From the NCBI GenBank assembly GCA_945952445.1, contig CAMFIG010000024.1, positions 1 through 37,272 of the forward strand: a stretch of 37,272 nucleotides of DNA, written 5' to 3'. The notes beneath the pieces are model-generated. The model saw nothing but the letters and a program-made list of their open reading frames with translations. It made no database searches and had not been told where the DNA came from. The number at the start of each line of letters is the position of its first letter. The stretch's first letter is position 1. Shown one piece after another: positions 14,374-24,179 of this stretch. The stretch is from an uncultured Chlamydiae bacterium (GTDB taxonomy: Bacteria; Chlamydiota; Chlamydiia; Chlamydiales; Rhabdochlamydiaceae). Both the position numbers and the translations under genes were made by a program.

Positions 14374-15308
14374 CAACGAGAGTTTTGCCAGGAAAGAAAG
14401 TGGGCTATCAAGGGAATGTTTCAGGATCCCATTTTTTCTTCCATCGGGACCGGATTGAACAGGAGATCGCTAAAAGCATTTCTCAACTTGGAGAAAAAAC
14501 TAAATTGCGAGATGCCTGTGAGTATGCACTGACAAATGGAGGAAAGCGATTCCGCCCTTTAATTGTCCTTATGGTAGCGGAAGCGTTAGGGCATGGGTTG
14601 AATGTATATGAATCCGCTCTTTCTGTTGAGTTTTTTCATACTGCTTCTTTGATTGCTGATGACCTTCCTTGCATGGATAATGATGATGAGAGAAGGGAAA
14701 AGCCCTCTTTGCATAAGGTGTATGGGGAGACGATCGCTCTTCTCTCAAGCTATGCCCTGATCACTGCTGCTTTTGAGAGAATTCACCGCAATGCAGATGC
14801 AATGCGGGAATCTTCCTCTCCATTCAGAGAGTCTAGCGATAGAGTTTGTGTTTTGGCTTTAGAGACCGCCACTCACTGCGCTGGGATTTTAGGGGCAACG
14901 GGTGGGCAATTTGAAGATATTTTTCCTCCGGCTACAACTTTAGAAGTAGTAAAGCAGGTGATTTACAAAAAAACCGTTACGCTGTTTGAGGTTTCTTTTG
15001 TTTTTGGCTGGCTTTTTGGGGGTGGGGATCTAGAAAAATTAGACGTTGTAAAAAAGACCGCTTATCATCTAGGAATGGCTTTTCAGATTGCTGATGATTT
15101 GGGAGACCTTATCCAAGATGAAAAAAAGCAAAGAGATATTAGTATGGCTCGTTTGGTTGGAAAAGAAAGAGCCCTATTGATTTTTGATGAGGAGATGCGA
15201 TCCTTTGAAAGGAACTTGCGGGAGCTTCATATTTTTACCCCCTCTTTTCAGAAGATGAGCGACCTTTTGTGTCATCAAGCCGCTCACCATATGAGTTTAC
15301 TCGCTTAG
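14370..15308 (+). CDS. ispA: Polyprenyl (geranylgeranyl/farnesyl) diphosphate synthase
   Basis: A 312-residue trans-isoprenyl diphosphate synthase that condenses isopentenyl diphosphate with allylic diphosphates for quinone and undecaprenyl precursors. The first aspartate motif is [10 protein letters not shown] (97-106, bacterial DDxxxxD type), preceded by NGGKRFRP (57-63). The second is FQIADDLGD, and a KKT...EVS region is also present. The N-terminus carries about 20 extra residues before the usual start; an internal start is possible. Coupled to the GlmU-like gene. It converges on recA, overlapping it by 12 bp at the 3' ends. Confidence 0.9.
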   Translation: MTTRVLPGKKVGYQGNVSGSHFFFHRDRIEQEIAKSISQLGEKTKLRDACEYALTNGGKRFRPLIVLMVAEALGHGLNVYESALSVEFFHTASLIADDLPCMDNDDERREKPSLHKVYGETIALLSSYALITAAFERIHRNADAMRESSSPFRESSDRVCVLALETATHCAGILGATGGQFEDIFPPATTLEVVKQVIYKKTVTLFEVSFVFGWLFGGGDLEKLDVVKKTAYHLGMAFQIADDLGDLIQDEKKQRDISMARLVGKERALLIFDEEMRSFERNLRELHIFTPSFQKMSDLLCHQAAHHMSLLA

Positions 15309-16364
15309 CGTTTCCACGATTTCTTGTACCGCTCCGGAAGGGGCAGAAAAGTCGGCTCCTTTTTCTGCTACCTTTTGCAAGATGAGCTTTTCTAGTTCAT
15401 CTGCAAGGGCTGGGTTTTTCTTTAACTCTTCGCGAGCAGCTTCCCTTCCTTGTCCAAGACGCGTTGATTTAAAACTAAACCATGTTCCCTTCTTTTCGAT
15501 AATTTGTAGATCGGTTCCCATGTCGATGATGGAGCCGATTCTAGAGATTCCCTCGTTGAAAAGGATGTCGAATTCAGCCACTTGGAAAGGAGGCGCCATT
15601 TTGTTTTTAACGATTTTCACTTTGACTCTATTTCCAATTTCGTTGTTATCTGATCCTTTGATCCCTGTCATACGTCGGATGTCCATGCGTACCGAAGCGT
15701 AGAATTTAAGAGCTCTTCCTCCGGTGGTTGTTTCCGGGTTTCCAAACATCACACCGATTTTTTCGCGGATTTGATTGATAAAGATCGCGCAGGTGTTGCT
15801 TTTGGAAAGAGTAGAAGTGAGTTTTCTTAGCGCCTGGGACATCATCCGTGCTTGGAGTCCCATGAAAGAGTCTCCTATTTCCCCTTCAAGTTCTGCTTTA
15901 GGGACTAGGGCAGCTACAGAGTCGATGACGATAAGATCGACTGCATTGGATCTTGCTAGCATCTCTGCGATGTTGAGTGCATCCTCTCCGGAGTCAGGTT
16001 GGGAGATCAGCAGTTCATCGAGGTTCACCCCAATCTTGGCAGCATAGGCAGGATCAAGGGCATGCTCTGCATCGATATAAGCAGCAAGGCCTCCATTTTT
16101 TTGAGCATTGGCGACGATATGAGTGGCTAGAGTAGATTTTCCGGAAGATTCAGGTCCATAGATTTCAACGATCCTTCCTCTTGGTACCCCTCCAATTCCA
16201 AGAGCTGCATCTAGAGAGATCGCTCCGGTTTTAATGACGCTGATTTCCTTGGTAGCAGAATGTTTTCCCAAGGTCATAATGGAACCTTGGCCAAATTGTT
16301 TTTCAATGTGGGAAACTGCAAGTTCTAATGCTTTTTTTTTAGCTGTGTCGTTAGATTGAGACAT
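15297..16364 (-). CDS. recA: Recombinase A
   Basis: A 355-residue RecA, the ATP-dependent strand-exchange protein of homologous recombination and SOS activation. Walker A is GPESSGKST (70-78); further motifs are [48 protein letters not shown], the L2 region with [21 protein letters not shown], and the C-terminal domain. The ATG at 16364 is chosen for its GGAGG site (GAAGGAGGATAC); a longer frame to 16439 is not needed. Divergent from glucokinase. The island's DinD, a RecA antagonist in E. coli, would act on this protein. Confidence 0.97.
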   Translation of the reverse strand: MSQSNDTAKKKALELAVSHIEKQFGQGSIMTLGKHSATKEISVIKTGAISLDAALGIGGVPRGRIVEIYGPESSGKSTLATHIVANAQKNGGLAAYIDAEHALDPAYAAKIGVNLDELLISQPDSGEDALNIAEMLARSNAVDLIVIDSVAALVPKAELEGEIGDSFMGLQARMMSQALRKLTSTLSKSNTCAIFINQIREKIGVMFGNPETTTGGRALKFYASVRMDIRRMTGIKGSDNNEIGNRVKVKIVKNKMAPPFQVAEFDILFNEGISRIGSIIDMGTDLQIIEKKGTWFSFKSTRLGQGREAAREELKKNPALADELEKLILQKVAEKGADFSAPSGAVQEIVETLSE

Positions 16365-16495
16365 GTATCCTCCTTCTCTTTTTCTTAAACTAGATTGTCT
16401 TGCATTTCCTCTTCTCGTCAAGAAGAAAGGTGCAGACAATTCTCTACAAAAATCAACAAATTTGTTTGAATGACGAAAAGAGAGGAGGAAGACCT

Positions 16496-17461
16496 GTGAT
16501 TCTAGCGGGAGATATTGGGGGCACGAAGACTCACCTGGCTTTGATAGAGGATGTCGAGAAAAGAAAGATCATCCAAGAAAAAAAATACATAAGTCGTGAT
16601 TATTCGAGTTTAGAAGAGATAGGAAAACAGTTTCTCTCTTCTTATACGGGAAAAATTAAAGCAGCTTGTTTTGGAATTGCAGGTCCTATCGTCAATCAGG
16701 TATGCAGAGCTACGAATCTTTCCTGGGTGATTGACGGATCTAAACTCTCTCAATGTTTTCAGATTCGAGATGTCTTTTTGATTAATGACGTGGAGGCTAA
16801 CGCTTGGGGTATATCCTGTCTTTATCCGCAAGAGCTTGCCTGTTTACATGAAGGAGTTTTCAATCCAGGAAACCAGGCTCTTGTTTCCGCGGGAACGGGT
16901 CTTGGTGAAGCGGGATTATATTGGGATGGAAAAAAGCACCATCCCTTTGCTTGTGAAGGGGGGCATTGTAGCTTTGCTCCTAGCAGCGAAGAAGAAGTTG
17001 AGTTATGGCGTTATCTTAAAAAAAAGTACAACCACGTCTCTTACGAAAGGGTGTTGAGTGGGATGGCGATTCGAGATATCTACCAATTTATAATCGAGAT
17101 GAAAAAAGAAAAAGAATCCTCAGAAACTAAAGAAAGAATCAAAAAAGAGGATGCGGGGAAGGTGATTGCTGAAGGAATTTGCCCTGCATCAAGAAGAACC
17201 ATGGAGCTTTTTACTTCTGTTTATGGGGCTGAAGTTGGGAATGTGGCTTTGAAGTTTTTTGCTGTAGGCGGTGTGTTTTTAGGGGGTGGGATTGCCCCTA
17301 AGATTCTTTCTTTTCTTCAAAGCGATATTTTTATGAAGTCCTATTTAGATAAGGGAAGATTTGATCGTTTATTGTCTACGATCTCTGTACGGGTAATTTT
17401 AAATGAAAACACCGCTCTTTTAGGAGCTGCTAGATATGGCCAAGAAAAAAACAGTTTGTAA
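16496..17461 (+). CDS. glk: Glucokinase
   Basis: A protein of about 321 residues, Glk family (ATP-dependent glucose 6-phosphorylation in the cytoplasm). The phosphate-1 motif is [12 protein letters not shown] at the N-terminus; [33 protein letters not shown] and [10 protein letters not shown] follow. GTG at 16496 is preferred because GAGAGGAGGAAG lies just before it; an ATG at 16400 would add 32 residues with no family match. Environmental chlamydiae have glucokinase while Chlamydia lacks it and imports phosphorylated glucose. Overlaps the glycosidase gene by 26 bp. Confidence 0.9.
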   Translation: MILAGDIGGTKTHLALIEDVEKRKIIQEKKYISRDYSSLEEIGKQFLSSYTGKIKAACFGIAGPIVNQVCRATNLSWVIDGSKLSQCFQIRDVFLINDVEANAWGISCLYPQELACLHEGVFNPGNQALVSAGTGLGEAGLYWDGKKHHPFACEGGHCSFAPSSEEEVELWRYLKKKYNHVSYERVLSGMAIRDIYQFIIEMKKEKESSETKERIKKEDAGKVIAEGICPASRRTMELFTSVYGAEVGNVALKFFAVGGVFLGGGIAPKILSFLQSDIFMKSYLDKGRFDRLLSTISVRVILNENTALLGAARYGQEKNSL

Positions 17462-20117
17462 AGAACGGCTTCGCATACAAGAAGGACGCGATGAGATCGT
17501 CCCTCCTTGGCAGAAGTGGGGGCCTTATGTCTCTGAGCGTTCCTGGGGTACTGTGCGAGAAGATTATAGCAGCACGGGAGAAGCTTGGACTTACTTTCCT
17601 TTTGAACAAGCGCATTATAAGGCATATCGGTGGGGCGAGGATGGGATTGCAGGATGGTGCGATAGATATCAGACGCTTGTATTTTCTCCGGCTTTTTGGA
17701 ATGGAAAAGATGGGATTTTAAAAGAAAGGCTCTTTGGACTTTCTTCTCCTGAAGGAAATCACGGAGAAGATGTGAAGGAGTGTTACTACTATTTAGATGG
17801 ATTGCCTTCTCATGCTTACATGAAATATCTGTATAAATATCCACAGGCAGAATTTCCTTATCGTCTTTTAAAAGAGGAGAATAAAAAAAGGACAACGCAA
17901 GACACAGAATATGAACTTGTGGATACCGGAGTATTCGATCAAAACAAGTATTTCGATATTTTCATTGAGTATATCAAAACCTCTGCAGAGGAAACTTGCA
18001 TCAAAATTGAAGCATGGAATCGAGGCCATGATTGCCACCCTCTCCACATCATCCCACAGGTCTGGTTTCGGAATCAGTGGGTGTGGAGGATGGACATGCA
18101 AAAACAACCTAGTCTTTCTGTGGAAAAACAATCTAAAGACTTTCTGTGTATTGTAGCTGATGATGCTAATATGGCATCTCCTAGCAACCTCTCTTTTGAA
18201 TATAAACTAGGCAAGAGGTATTTATATGGTCCTGCAGAAGGCGTTTGTTTGTTTACCAACAACGAGTCTCGCCATCATGGCTGTGAGAGAGAAGGAGAAT
18301 ATTATAAAGATGCATTCCATGATTGGATCATCGGCAATCTGCCTGCAGTCAACCCTAAGCAAAAAGGAACTAAAGCCTGTTTTCACTATTTTTTTCCGGA
18401 GGTGCCTCCCCATAGATCTGTTTGTCTGTATTTTCGCCTTTCCGACAGGCTATATGACGACCCTCTAGAAGGGATGGAGGATCTATTTATAGAAAAAAGA
18501 AAAGAAGCAGATGCATTTTATGATACGATCCATCCAGATTCGGCAACAAAAGAAGAAAAAGAGATTCAACGCCAAGCTCTTGCTGGGATGGTCTGGAACA
18601 AACAAATCTATCTCTATGATGTAAACATATGGCTTAAAGGAGATAATCCCAACTTCCCCCCCCCTTCTTCAAGGATGGGAATCCGCAATGTGCATTGGAA
18701 ACATTTGAATTCCATGCGCATCTTTTCTATGCCGGATAAATGGGAATACCCTTGGTTTGCAGCTTGGGATCAGGCTTATCATTCCGTCATCTGGGGGATG
18801 TTGGATATCGAGTTTGCCAAAGAACAGCTCTGGCTGCTTTTATTCGATCAGTTTCAGCATCCTAATGGACAAATCCCTGCTTATGAATGGGAGTTTTCTG
18901 ATTTGAATCCTCCTTTACAAGGCTGGGCGGCTCTCGAGCTATATTACCGGGAGAAGGAGGAAAACGGTGTAGGCGACATAGAATTTTTAGAGAGGTGTTT
19001 TCATAAGCTCCTTATGAATTTCTCCTGGTGGGTCAACAAAGTAGATAGCTCAGGAAATAATGTTTTCGAGGGGGGATTTCTAGGTCTTGACAATATCACA
19101 GTTTTGGATCGTTCTCAAGGACTCCCCAAAGGGACCACATTACAACAGTCTGATGGAACGGGATGGATGGCTTTCTTCTGTCTGAATCTCATGAAAATCG
19201 CCCTAGAACTTGCCGTTACAAACAAAGTATATGAGTCTTTAGCCACAAAATTCTTCGAACACTATGTATATATTGCACAAGCGATGATGAAGAAGGGAGA
19301 TAAAAACATTGAGTTATGGGATGAAGAAGACGGTTTTTTCTACGATGTGTTGCGCCACGCCAATGGAAGCTTTTCACAATTTAAAGTACGTTCTCTTGTC
19401 GGGATCATTCCTCTTTTTGCTGTGGATTTTCTCAGTGAAAAAGATCTGGAGAAATTTCCCTCTTTTTCTCGCGACTTCAACTGGTTTTTAAAAAATCGCA
19501 AGCAGCTTGTGTCTCATTCTGTCATCACAAGAAAGCTGCAAAATGAAACGTTTTATGTGCTTATCCCGATGAATATAGAACAGCTGAGCTCGATTTTACA
19601 TTACGTATGGGATCCTGAAGAGTTCCGTTCGGAATATGGGCTAAGAAGCTTATCAAAATATCATGAAAAGCATCCCTTTATATTCGAAGGAAGAAAGGTA
19701 AGCTATGAGCCTGCCGAGTCATTAGGACGCATCAAAGGAGGAAATTCCAATTGGCGCGGGCCTGTTTGGGTACAGTTGACATTCCTTTTGATCCATTCTC
19801 TTCATAAGCTATCTTTTGTACTTGGAGATGAAGTACAAATAACAGTAGGTAGGGAAAAACCTGTTTCTTTAGGAGAAATGGCGCATTCATTTTCAGAAAG
19901 ATTGATCTCTCTTTTTCTGGAAAACAAAAAAAAGGCAAGGCCATTTTTAGGGGAAAAGTTTCCTTATAAATCGAATTCACATTGGAACCGTTACTTTCTT
20001 TTCTATGAGTATTTTCATCCTGAATCGGGTCAAGGGTTTGGAGCTTCCCATCAATCTGGATGGACGAGCTTGCTTGCAAATGTGATTTCCTATTTTAGAA
20101 ACAAGAAATTTTACTAG
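17436..20117 (+). CDS. GH63-type (alpha/alpha)6 glycosidase
   Basis: An 893-residue cytoplasmic-looking protein (no signal peptide). The N-terminal beta-sandwich half (about 1-380) is followed by a glucosidase-I/MGH-like (alpha/alpha)6 barrel: WEYPWFAAWDQAYHS (the Asp is a good general-acid candidate), ELWDEEDGFFYD, and GGNSNWRGPVWVQL near the end. Family members release glucose from oligosaccharides or hydrolyse mannosyl- and glucosylglycerate. It is coupled to glucokinase, so released glucose could be trapped at once as glucose 6-phosphate. Substrate not determinable from sequence. Confidence 0.82.
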   Translation: MAKKKTVCKERLRIQEGRDEIVPPWQKWGPYVSERSWGTVREDYSSTGEAWTYFPFEQAHYKAYRWGEDGIAGWCDRYQTLVFSPAFWNGKDGILKERLFGLSSPEGNHGEDVKECYYYLDGLPSHAYMKYLYKYPQAEFPYRLLKEENKKRTTQDTEYELVDTGVFDQNKYFDIFIEYIKTSAEETCIKIEAWNRGHDCHPLHIIPQVWFRNQWVWRMDMQKQPSLSVEKQSKDFLCIVADDANMASPSNLSFEYKLGKRYLYGPAEGVCLFTNNESRHHGCEREGEYYKDAFHDWIIGNLPAVNPKQKGTKACFHYFFPEVPPHRSVCLYFRLSDRLYDDPLEGMEDLFIEKRKEADAFYDTIHPDSATKEEKEIQRQALAGMVWNKQIYLYDVNIWLKGDNPNFPPPSSRMGIRNVHWKHLNSMRIFSMPDKWEYPWFAAWDQAYHSVIWGMLDIEFAKEQLWLLLFDQFQHPNGQIPAYEWEFSDLNPPLQGWAALELYYREKEENGVGDIEFLERCFHKLLMNFSWWVNKVDSSGNNVFEGGFLGLDNITVLDRSQGLPKGTTLQQSDGTGWMAFFCLNLMKIALELAVTNKVYESLATKFFEHYVYIAQAMMKKGDKNIELWDEEDGFFYDVLRHANGSFSQFKVRSLVGIIPLFAVDFLSEKDLEKFPSFSRDFNWFLKNRKQLVSHSVITRKLQNETFYVLIPMNIEQLSSILHYVWDPEEFRSEYGLRSLSKYHEKHPFIFEGRKVSYEPAESLGRIKGGNSNWRGPVWVQLTFLLIHSLHKLSFVLGDEVQITVGREKPVSLGEMAHSFSERLISLFLENKKKARPFLGEKFPYKSNSHWNRYFLFYEYFHPESGQGFGASHQSGWTSLLANVISYFRNKKFY

Positions 20118-20128
20118 GGAGCGTAAAG

Positions 20129-20878
20129 ATGGGTATTAGCGGTCTTGGCAGTATACAAAGCAGCTCAGGAGGATCTCCTCTTGTTAGTTTTAATGAAGCA
20201 CAAACAGCGGCAGGAGACCTTGCTACGCAGTTGGGATCCGGAAATATTGATAAGTCAACAGTGAATCAATCTGTACAAGATTTAAGAACGCTCTCTCTTT
20301 TTATCACCCAGCAGCCAGCTATTTTCCAACATCTCGACGAACTGGATGAACCAAACCTTTTTTTAGTTGCGCATTTTATCAATGCCATTTCTGCTCCCGA
20401 TGGAAGCAGTGGCCTTTCGCTTTTTATTCAGACGGATTCTACGAGTACCCAAAATCAACAGCTATCTGTTGAAAATCTTATCACTACTTACCAAAGCCTT
20501 AGCTCCCAAGCGCAAACAGATCAATGGACGACAGGATTGCAATATTTTTGCAATGCATTGAATAATTTTTCTGGCATCTGGCCAACTCTTAACATGGGAA
20601 GTGGGTCTCCAGATTATGCAAACTTGCTTGTAAGTTTTGTGCAAACTCTCGGAACGCAGACATATTCCAGTGCGGATGCCGTATCGCGGATGAGTAACGA
20701 TCCTCTGTTTTCTAAGGTGTTTCCAGAGGTTCTTGAGATTTGCAGCAACCTTCCTAATATTCCGGAAGAGCTGAAGCAGGATTGTCAAAACTTAAGCGCT
20801 ACACTTTCTGAAGGGGTTCAGTATAACATAGATATTGCTTGGACAGCGATGCAAAAGTATTTTGCTCTACATTACTGA
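20129..20878 (+). CDS. Ser/Thr/Gln-rich protein of unknown function, effector-like
   Basis: A 249-residue protein with GGGAGCG upstream of the ATG. The first 60 residues are rich in Gly, Ser, Gln and Thr, with few charges (MGISGLGSIQSSSGG), as in type III secretion N-terminal signals. The rest is predicted helical with conserved-looking Leu/Phe positions (LSLFITQQPAIFQHLDEL). No Sec signal and no membrane helix. It lies 11 bp after the glycosidase, so it may be co-transcribed. Converges on the NlpC/P60 gene with a 12-bp overlap. Effector status is only an inference. Confidence 0.6.
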   Translation: MGISGLGSIQSSSGGSPLVSFNEAQTAAGDLATQLGSGNIDKSTVNQSVQDLRTLSLFITQQPAIFQHLDELDEPNLFLVAHFINAISAPDGSSGLSLFIQTDSTSTQNQQLSVENLITTYQSLSSQAQTDQWTTGLQYFCNALNNFSGIWPTLNMGSGSPDYANLLVSFVQTLGTQTYSSADAVSRMSNDPLFSKVFPEVLEICSNLPNIPEELKQDCQNLSATLSEGVQYNIDIAWTAMQKYFALHY

Positions 20879-21640
20879 TAGATGCCATCTTCTAACGGTG
20901 AAAGAGCCGGGAAGTCCCCCTTGATTTTTCAAGGTAAGTTTTTGTGTTTGGATAAGTTCTTCTAAGCGTGTTTCGATGGGAGTGAGTACGACGCCCCTTC
21001 CAACGCGGCTTTCAATGATCTGGTGGTTTTCGTGCACAAACAAAATATGTCCCGGATAGACAAGTGCATCGAGAGGCCTTAATGCTAAGATGATTTCAGA
21101 TGTTGCTTTTCCTTCTAAAGGAACAGATTCTCCATATGCGATCCAAGAGCTTGTATTTCTTGGAGTATATCCTTCCGTGGCAAAGTAAATAAGGCCGGAG
21201 CAATCTACTCCCTCAAAGACCCAGTTTTTAAGGTTGTTGTCGCAGATAGGAGCTTGTGGAGGGTATAATTCGAGCATCTTAGGCACTCCAAGGCAGTTTC
21301 CTCCCCAAAAATATCGGGTTCCAATAAGAGAGTTCATGGTATTTAAGATCTTTTCCGGCGAAGGCAAAACAGGATTTCTTTCAGGGTCTGATGAGCTTAC
21401 TGTTTGAAGGAATCGATCATCGACAAAGAGGCGATCTCCATAAGGATAATCTGTGGTCTTTACCTGAATGATGTGAGTGCTTATCCTATTTAGCACCGTA
21501 AATTTTGTATTCGGAAAAGCTACTGTTTCTACAGGCCGCAGTAGACCTTGGGCATCTAAAGGAAGCTCCTTGTGAAAAACCCCTCCAAAATCTGCTGTAT
21601 TTAAAATAGGGGTAAATGAAGTTGTTTTGGCAAATTTCAT
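20867..21640 (-). CDS. NlpC/P60 peptidase (gamma-D-Glu-diamino acid hydrolase type)
   Basis: A 257-residue protein. The N-terminal SH3-like region (about 1-85) is followed by an NlpC/P60 domain: IGTRYFWGGNCL (107-117), catalytic Cys147 in VDCSGLIYFA, His198 in YPGHILFV and third polar residue His206 in ENHQIIES. Cleaves gamma-D-glutamyl-diaminopimelate bonds in peptidoglycan peptides in well-studied relatives, and chlamydial NlpC/P60 proteins act in peptidoglycan degradation and recycling. No signal peptide is seen. Directly divergent from a peptide-binding lipoprotein gene, so a role in muropeptide salvage is plausible. Confidence 0.85.
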   Translation of the reverse strand: MKFAKTTSFTPILNTADFGGVFHKELPLDAQGLLRPVETVAFPNTKFTVLNRISTHIIQVKTTDYPYGDRLFVDDRFLQTVSSSDPERNPVLPSPEKILNTMNSLIGTRYFWGGNCLGVPKMLELYPPQAPICDNNLKNWVFEGVDCSGLIYFATEGYTPRNTSSWIAYGESVPLEGKATSEIILALRPLDALVYPGHILFVHENHQIIESRVGRGVVLTPIETRLEELIQTQKLTLKNQGGLPGSFTVRRWHLSVM

Positions 21641-21710
21641 ATGTTTTTCCGACGAAAAAAACAGAGTATTCAGTATATCTTAAGATGGGAAGGAAAGACA
21701 AAGGGAATTT

Positions 21711-23270
21711 ATGAAAACGTGGTTGATAGGGATTCTGTGTATTGTAGCGGGATGCAGCTCTGCTCCGCACGAAAAGAAAACAGAGCGTCTTTTGGAGGTG
21801 AATTTAGGGTTTGATCCTCAGACTCTAGATCCGCGCAAAAGCAGAAGGCTCAATGATAGGATTTTAATCACCATGCTGTTTGACGGGCTTACGAGGCAGG
21901 ATCCAAGAGGATTCCCGGCTTGTGCTCTTGCAGATCGAATAGAAGTCAGCGAAGATAGAAAGACGTATGTTTTCCATCTGAAAAAAGCCTACTGGACAAA
22001 TGGAGACCCGGTGACATCGGAGGACTTTGTTTATGCATGGAAGACTGCATTGTCCCCCCGCTTCCCCTGTGAAAATGCATATCAGATGTACTGTATTCGG
22101 AATGCGAAGGCGGTGAAATCAGGAGAGATGCCTTTAGAAGATCTTGGAGTTCACGCCTTGGATCCACTCTCTTTACAAGTGGATTTAGAAGAACCTACGC
22201 CTTATTTTCTGGAGTTATTGACGTTTCCTGTGTTTTTCCCTGTCCATCAAAGCGCTGATGTCTCGGGTGCTGATTTTGTTTCATGTGGGCCTTTTTGCCT
22301 TGCAGAGTGGAAACACAACGACAGCATCAAGATAGTCAAAAATAAAACCTACTGGGATCAAGAGACGGTGAGGCTTTCTGGGGTGCACTTTTGCATGGTT
22401 CCTGAAGACACTGAGCTCAAAATGTTTGAAAATAAGGAGCTAGACTGGGCAGGCAGTCCGATGAGCACTTTGCCTGCGGATGCAATCGCAGATCTTAAAG
22501 AACAGAGAATTCTGAAAGATGCTCCGATGCTGGGGACCTATTTTTATCGGATTAATACACAAAGCTATCCACTTAGCCATCCTTTGATAAGGAGAGCATT
22601 CTCCTTGGCAGTTGATCGTAAAGCGATTGTAACCCATATTATCCAGGGAAGCCAAACCCCTGCGACAGGACTTGTTCCTGCGGTGATGGGAGTTCAGCAG
22701 AAGCCCTATTTTCAGGATTGCCATGTTGAGGAAGCGAGGTCTTTATTTGCAAAAGCTTTGGAAGAGCTTCATCTTGACAAAGACAACTTTCCTGTCCTCA
22801 CTATATTGTATTCTTCTACGCAAAGAAACCATCTAGTAGCCCAGGCAATCCAACAACAGTGGCAAGATATTTTAGGTGCAAAAGTAGCTCTTGAAGGACT
22901 TGAATCTAAGGTCTTTTTTGACCGCTTAAAACAGAAAGACTATCAAATTGCTTCTGGATCTTGGATTGCAGACTTCAATGATCCGATTAATTTTCTTGAG
23001 ATTTTCAAGTATCGCATGGATAGCACGAATAACACGAACTGGGAAAATGGAGTCTATCGCGACCTTTTAAGTATATCTAATCAAGTGGCGATACCGGAGA
23101 AAAGAAAAGAGCTTTTCCGTCAGTGTGAGCAGATTCTTATCGAAGAGATGCCGATTATTCCATTATATCATATGGCAATGAACTATGTACAAAATGAGCA
23201 TTTAAAGGGGGTTGTCGTTTCTCCCTTAGGCAATATTGATTTCAAATGGGCTTATTTATCCATCGATTAA
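21711..23270 (+). CDS. oppA: Oligopeptide ABC transporter substrate-binding lipoprotein (OppA family)
   Basis: A 519-residue SBP family 5 protein. N-terminal lipoprotein signal with lipobox VAGCSS (Cys15). The family core is visible: LGFDPQTLDPRKS, TMLFDGLTRQDPRG, WTNGDPVTSEDFVYAWKTAL, then SRRAFSLAVDR-like (here IRRAFSLAVDR) and an end with EEMPIIPLYHM. Binds peptides in the periplasm and feeds an Opp importer that is not in this window. Divergent from the NlpC/P60 gene, which suggests peptidoglycan-derived peptides as a ligand. Confidence 0.9.
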   Translation: MKTWLIGILCIVAGCSSAPHEKKTERLLEVNLGFDPQTLDPRKSRRLNDRILITMLFDGLTRQDPRGFPACALADRIEVSEDRKTYVFHLKKAYWTNGDPVTSEDFVYAWKTALSPRFPCENAYQMYCIRNAKAVKSGEMPLEDLGVHALDPLSLQVDLEEPTPYFLELLTFPVFFPVHQSADVSGADFVSCGPFCLAEWKHNDSIKIVKNKTYWDQETVRLSGVHFCMVPEDTELKMFENKELDWAGSPMSTLPADAIADLKEQRILKDAPMLGTYFYRINTQSYPLSHPLIRRAFSLAVDRKAIVTHIIQGSQTPATGLVPAVMGVQQKPYFQDCHVEEARSLFAKALEELHLDKDNFPVLTILYSSTQRNHLVAQAIQQQWQDILGAKVALEGLESKVFFDRLKQKDYQIASGSWIADFNDPINFLEIFKYRMDSTNNTNWENGVYRDLLSISNQVAIPEKRKELFRQCEQILIEEMPIIPLYHMAMNYVQNEHLKGVVVSPLGNIDFKWAYLSID

Positions 23271-23282
23271 AACCTCCTATGA

Positions 23283-23495
23283 TTATTGATGGGCTATTGT
23301 TTTAATTGTAGATTCGCCAACTCCGAGAGCTCGAGAGGTCAATGTAGTCGATCCTGTGCGAGATAAAGATGGATCTTTGTGGCTTGAGTCAAAAAACTTT
23401 TTTACGTTTACGATTAGTTTCCGCATTTCTGGCGTAAACTCTACTCCCTTGAAACGCAATATAATGATTGCACTTGCTACTTGAAAAGGGTCATC
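23283..23495 (-). pseudogene. Relic of a Tc1/IS630-superfamily-like transposase N-terminus
   Basis: A minus-strand frame, open from 23495 to TAA at 23283 (70 codons; an ATG at 23426 leaves 47), reads as an N-terminal helix-turn-helix of Tc1/mariner-IS630 type: EFTPEMRKLIVNVKKFFD, then TSRALGVGESTIKTI. No DDE domain follows; the frame stops next to oppA. The similarity (KLIVNV...FF, then a short Ala-Leu-Gly-Val HTH) is by eye and resembles eukaryotic-type members. Expected to be non-functional. No terminal repeats found. Confidence 0.35.
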
Positions 23496-23780
23496 TTAAA
23501 AAAGCGGCCGCAAAAAAGCATTTGCTTGTTTTCTGGTCACTATTCGACCCATAAAAATAAGGCCGTTAATAGGAAAAAGCTGATTTGCAGCCGATTTCTA
23601 TGATAGCAAAAAACGGCAGCAAACATGCAATGATAGGAAATAGAATTGCACATTTTCTTAGATAGCGTTATTTTGGGGCTTGTAAATAGCCTTCATCTCT
23701 GAAGGCATCGGAAGCATAACTTATACAAAGGAGCGGCTTTTTAAGCTTTTTAAGAGACAGAAGCTTATGCCGGCAAAACG
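23496..23780. other. Intergenic, upstream of the tandem secreted genes
   Basis: AT-rich, without a frame I can support. It contains a short hairpin CCTTCA/TGAAGG near 23690 and a run around AAGCTTTTTAAGAGACAGAAGCTT's two halves (AAGCTT repeats near 23740 and 23760). It presumably contains the promoter of the gene at 23781; I cannot place it. Confidence 0.3.
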
Positions 23781-24179
23781 ATGCATCGTCTTTTTTTATT
23801 TATTTTCTGCTGTTTTTCTTCTTCTTTGTTTGCGATAAGCGTTCGACTCCAAAATGATACGGCTTATCCTTTGAGATCTGTGCTATATGGAAGAGATGGT
23901 GCTTTTCTAGCAGATATTCTTGTCAACTCTCAGGCTACTGTGAAATGGTCTGATACGAATAGCCCTATTGATAACAATGAGGAACATCCTCCGCAAGGAC
24001 CTAAGCTTTCGCAAACGCCTCTTTTGGTGATTTGGTATTGCGTGGATGGCGGGCAATATGGGGTTAGTGATAATGTGTCGACGGGCTCTCTTGTGGTTGC
24101 ATCGCATAGCGTAGGCAACAGGCATTGTGGGCCGCCAAAGAAAAAAGGGGATATCAATCAAACAGGAGAAAAACCATGA
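23781..24179 (+). CDS. Small secreted Cys protein, first of a tandem pair
   Basis: A 132-residue protein with a cleavable Sec signal (MHRLFLFIFCCFSSSLFA). The mature part begins SVRLQNDTAYPLRSV and has IWYCVDGGQYG and a conserved RHCGPPK. It is paralogous to the next gene (SVYLLNDSPFPLKAV; FWYCKDGTLYS; KYCKPPK). The tail is polar. Two or more Cys in the mature chain suggest disulfides in the periplasm or envelope. Family not recognised. ATGA overlap with the following gene. Confidence 0.6.
   Translation: MHRLFLFIFCCFSSSLFAISVRLQNDTAYPLRSVLYGRDGAFLADILVNSQATVKWSDTNSPIDNNEEHPPQGPKLSQTPLLVIWYCVDGGQYGVSDNVSTGSLVVASHSVGNRHCGPPKKKGDINQTGEKP

Noticed and set aside
20462-20788. 108-residue minus-strand frame
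   Set aside because: Lies inside the open reading frame of the 249-residue gene and has no recognisable content.
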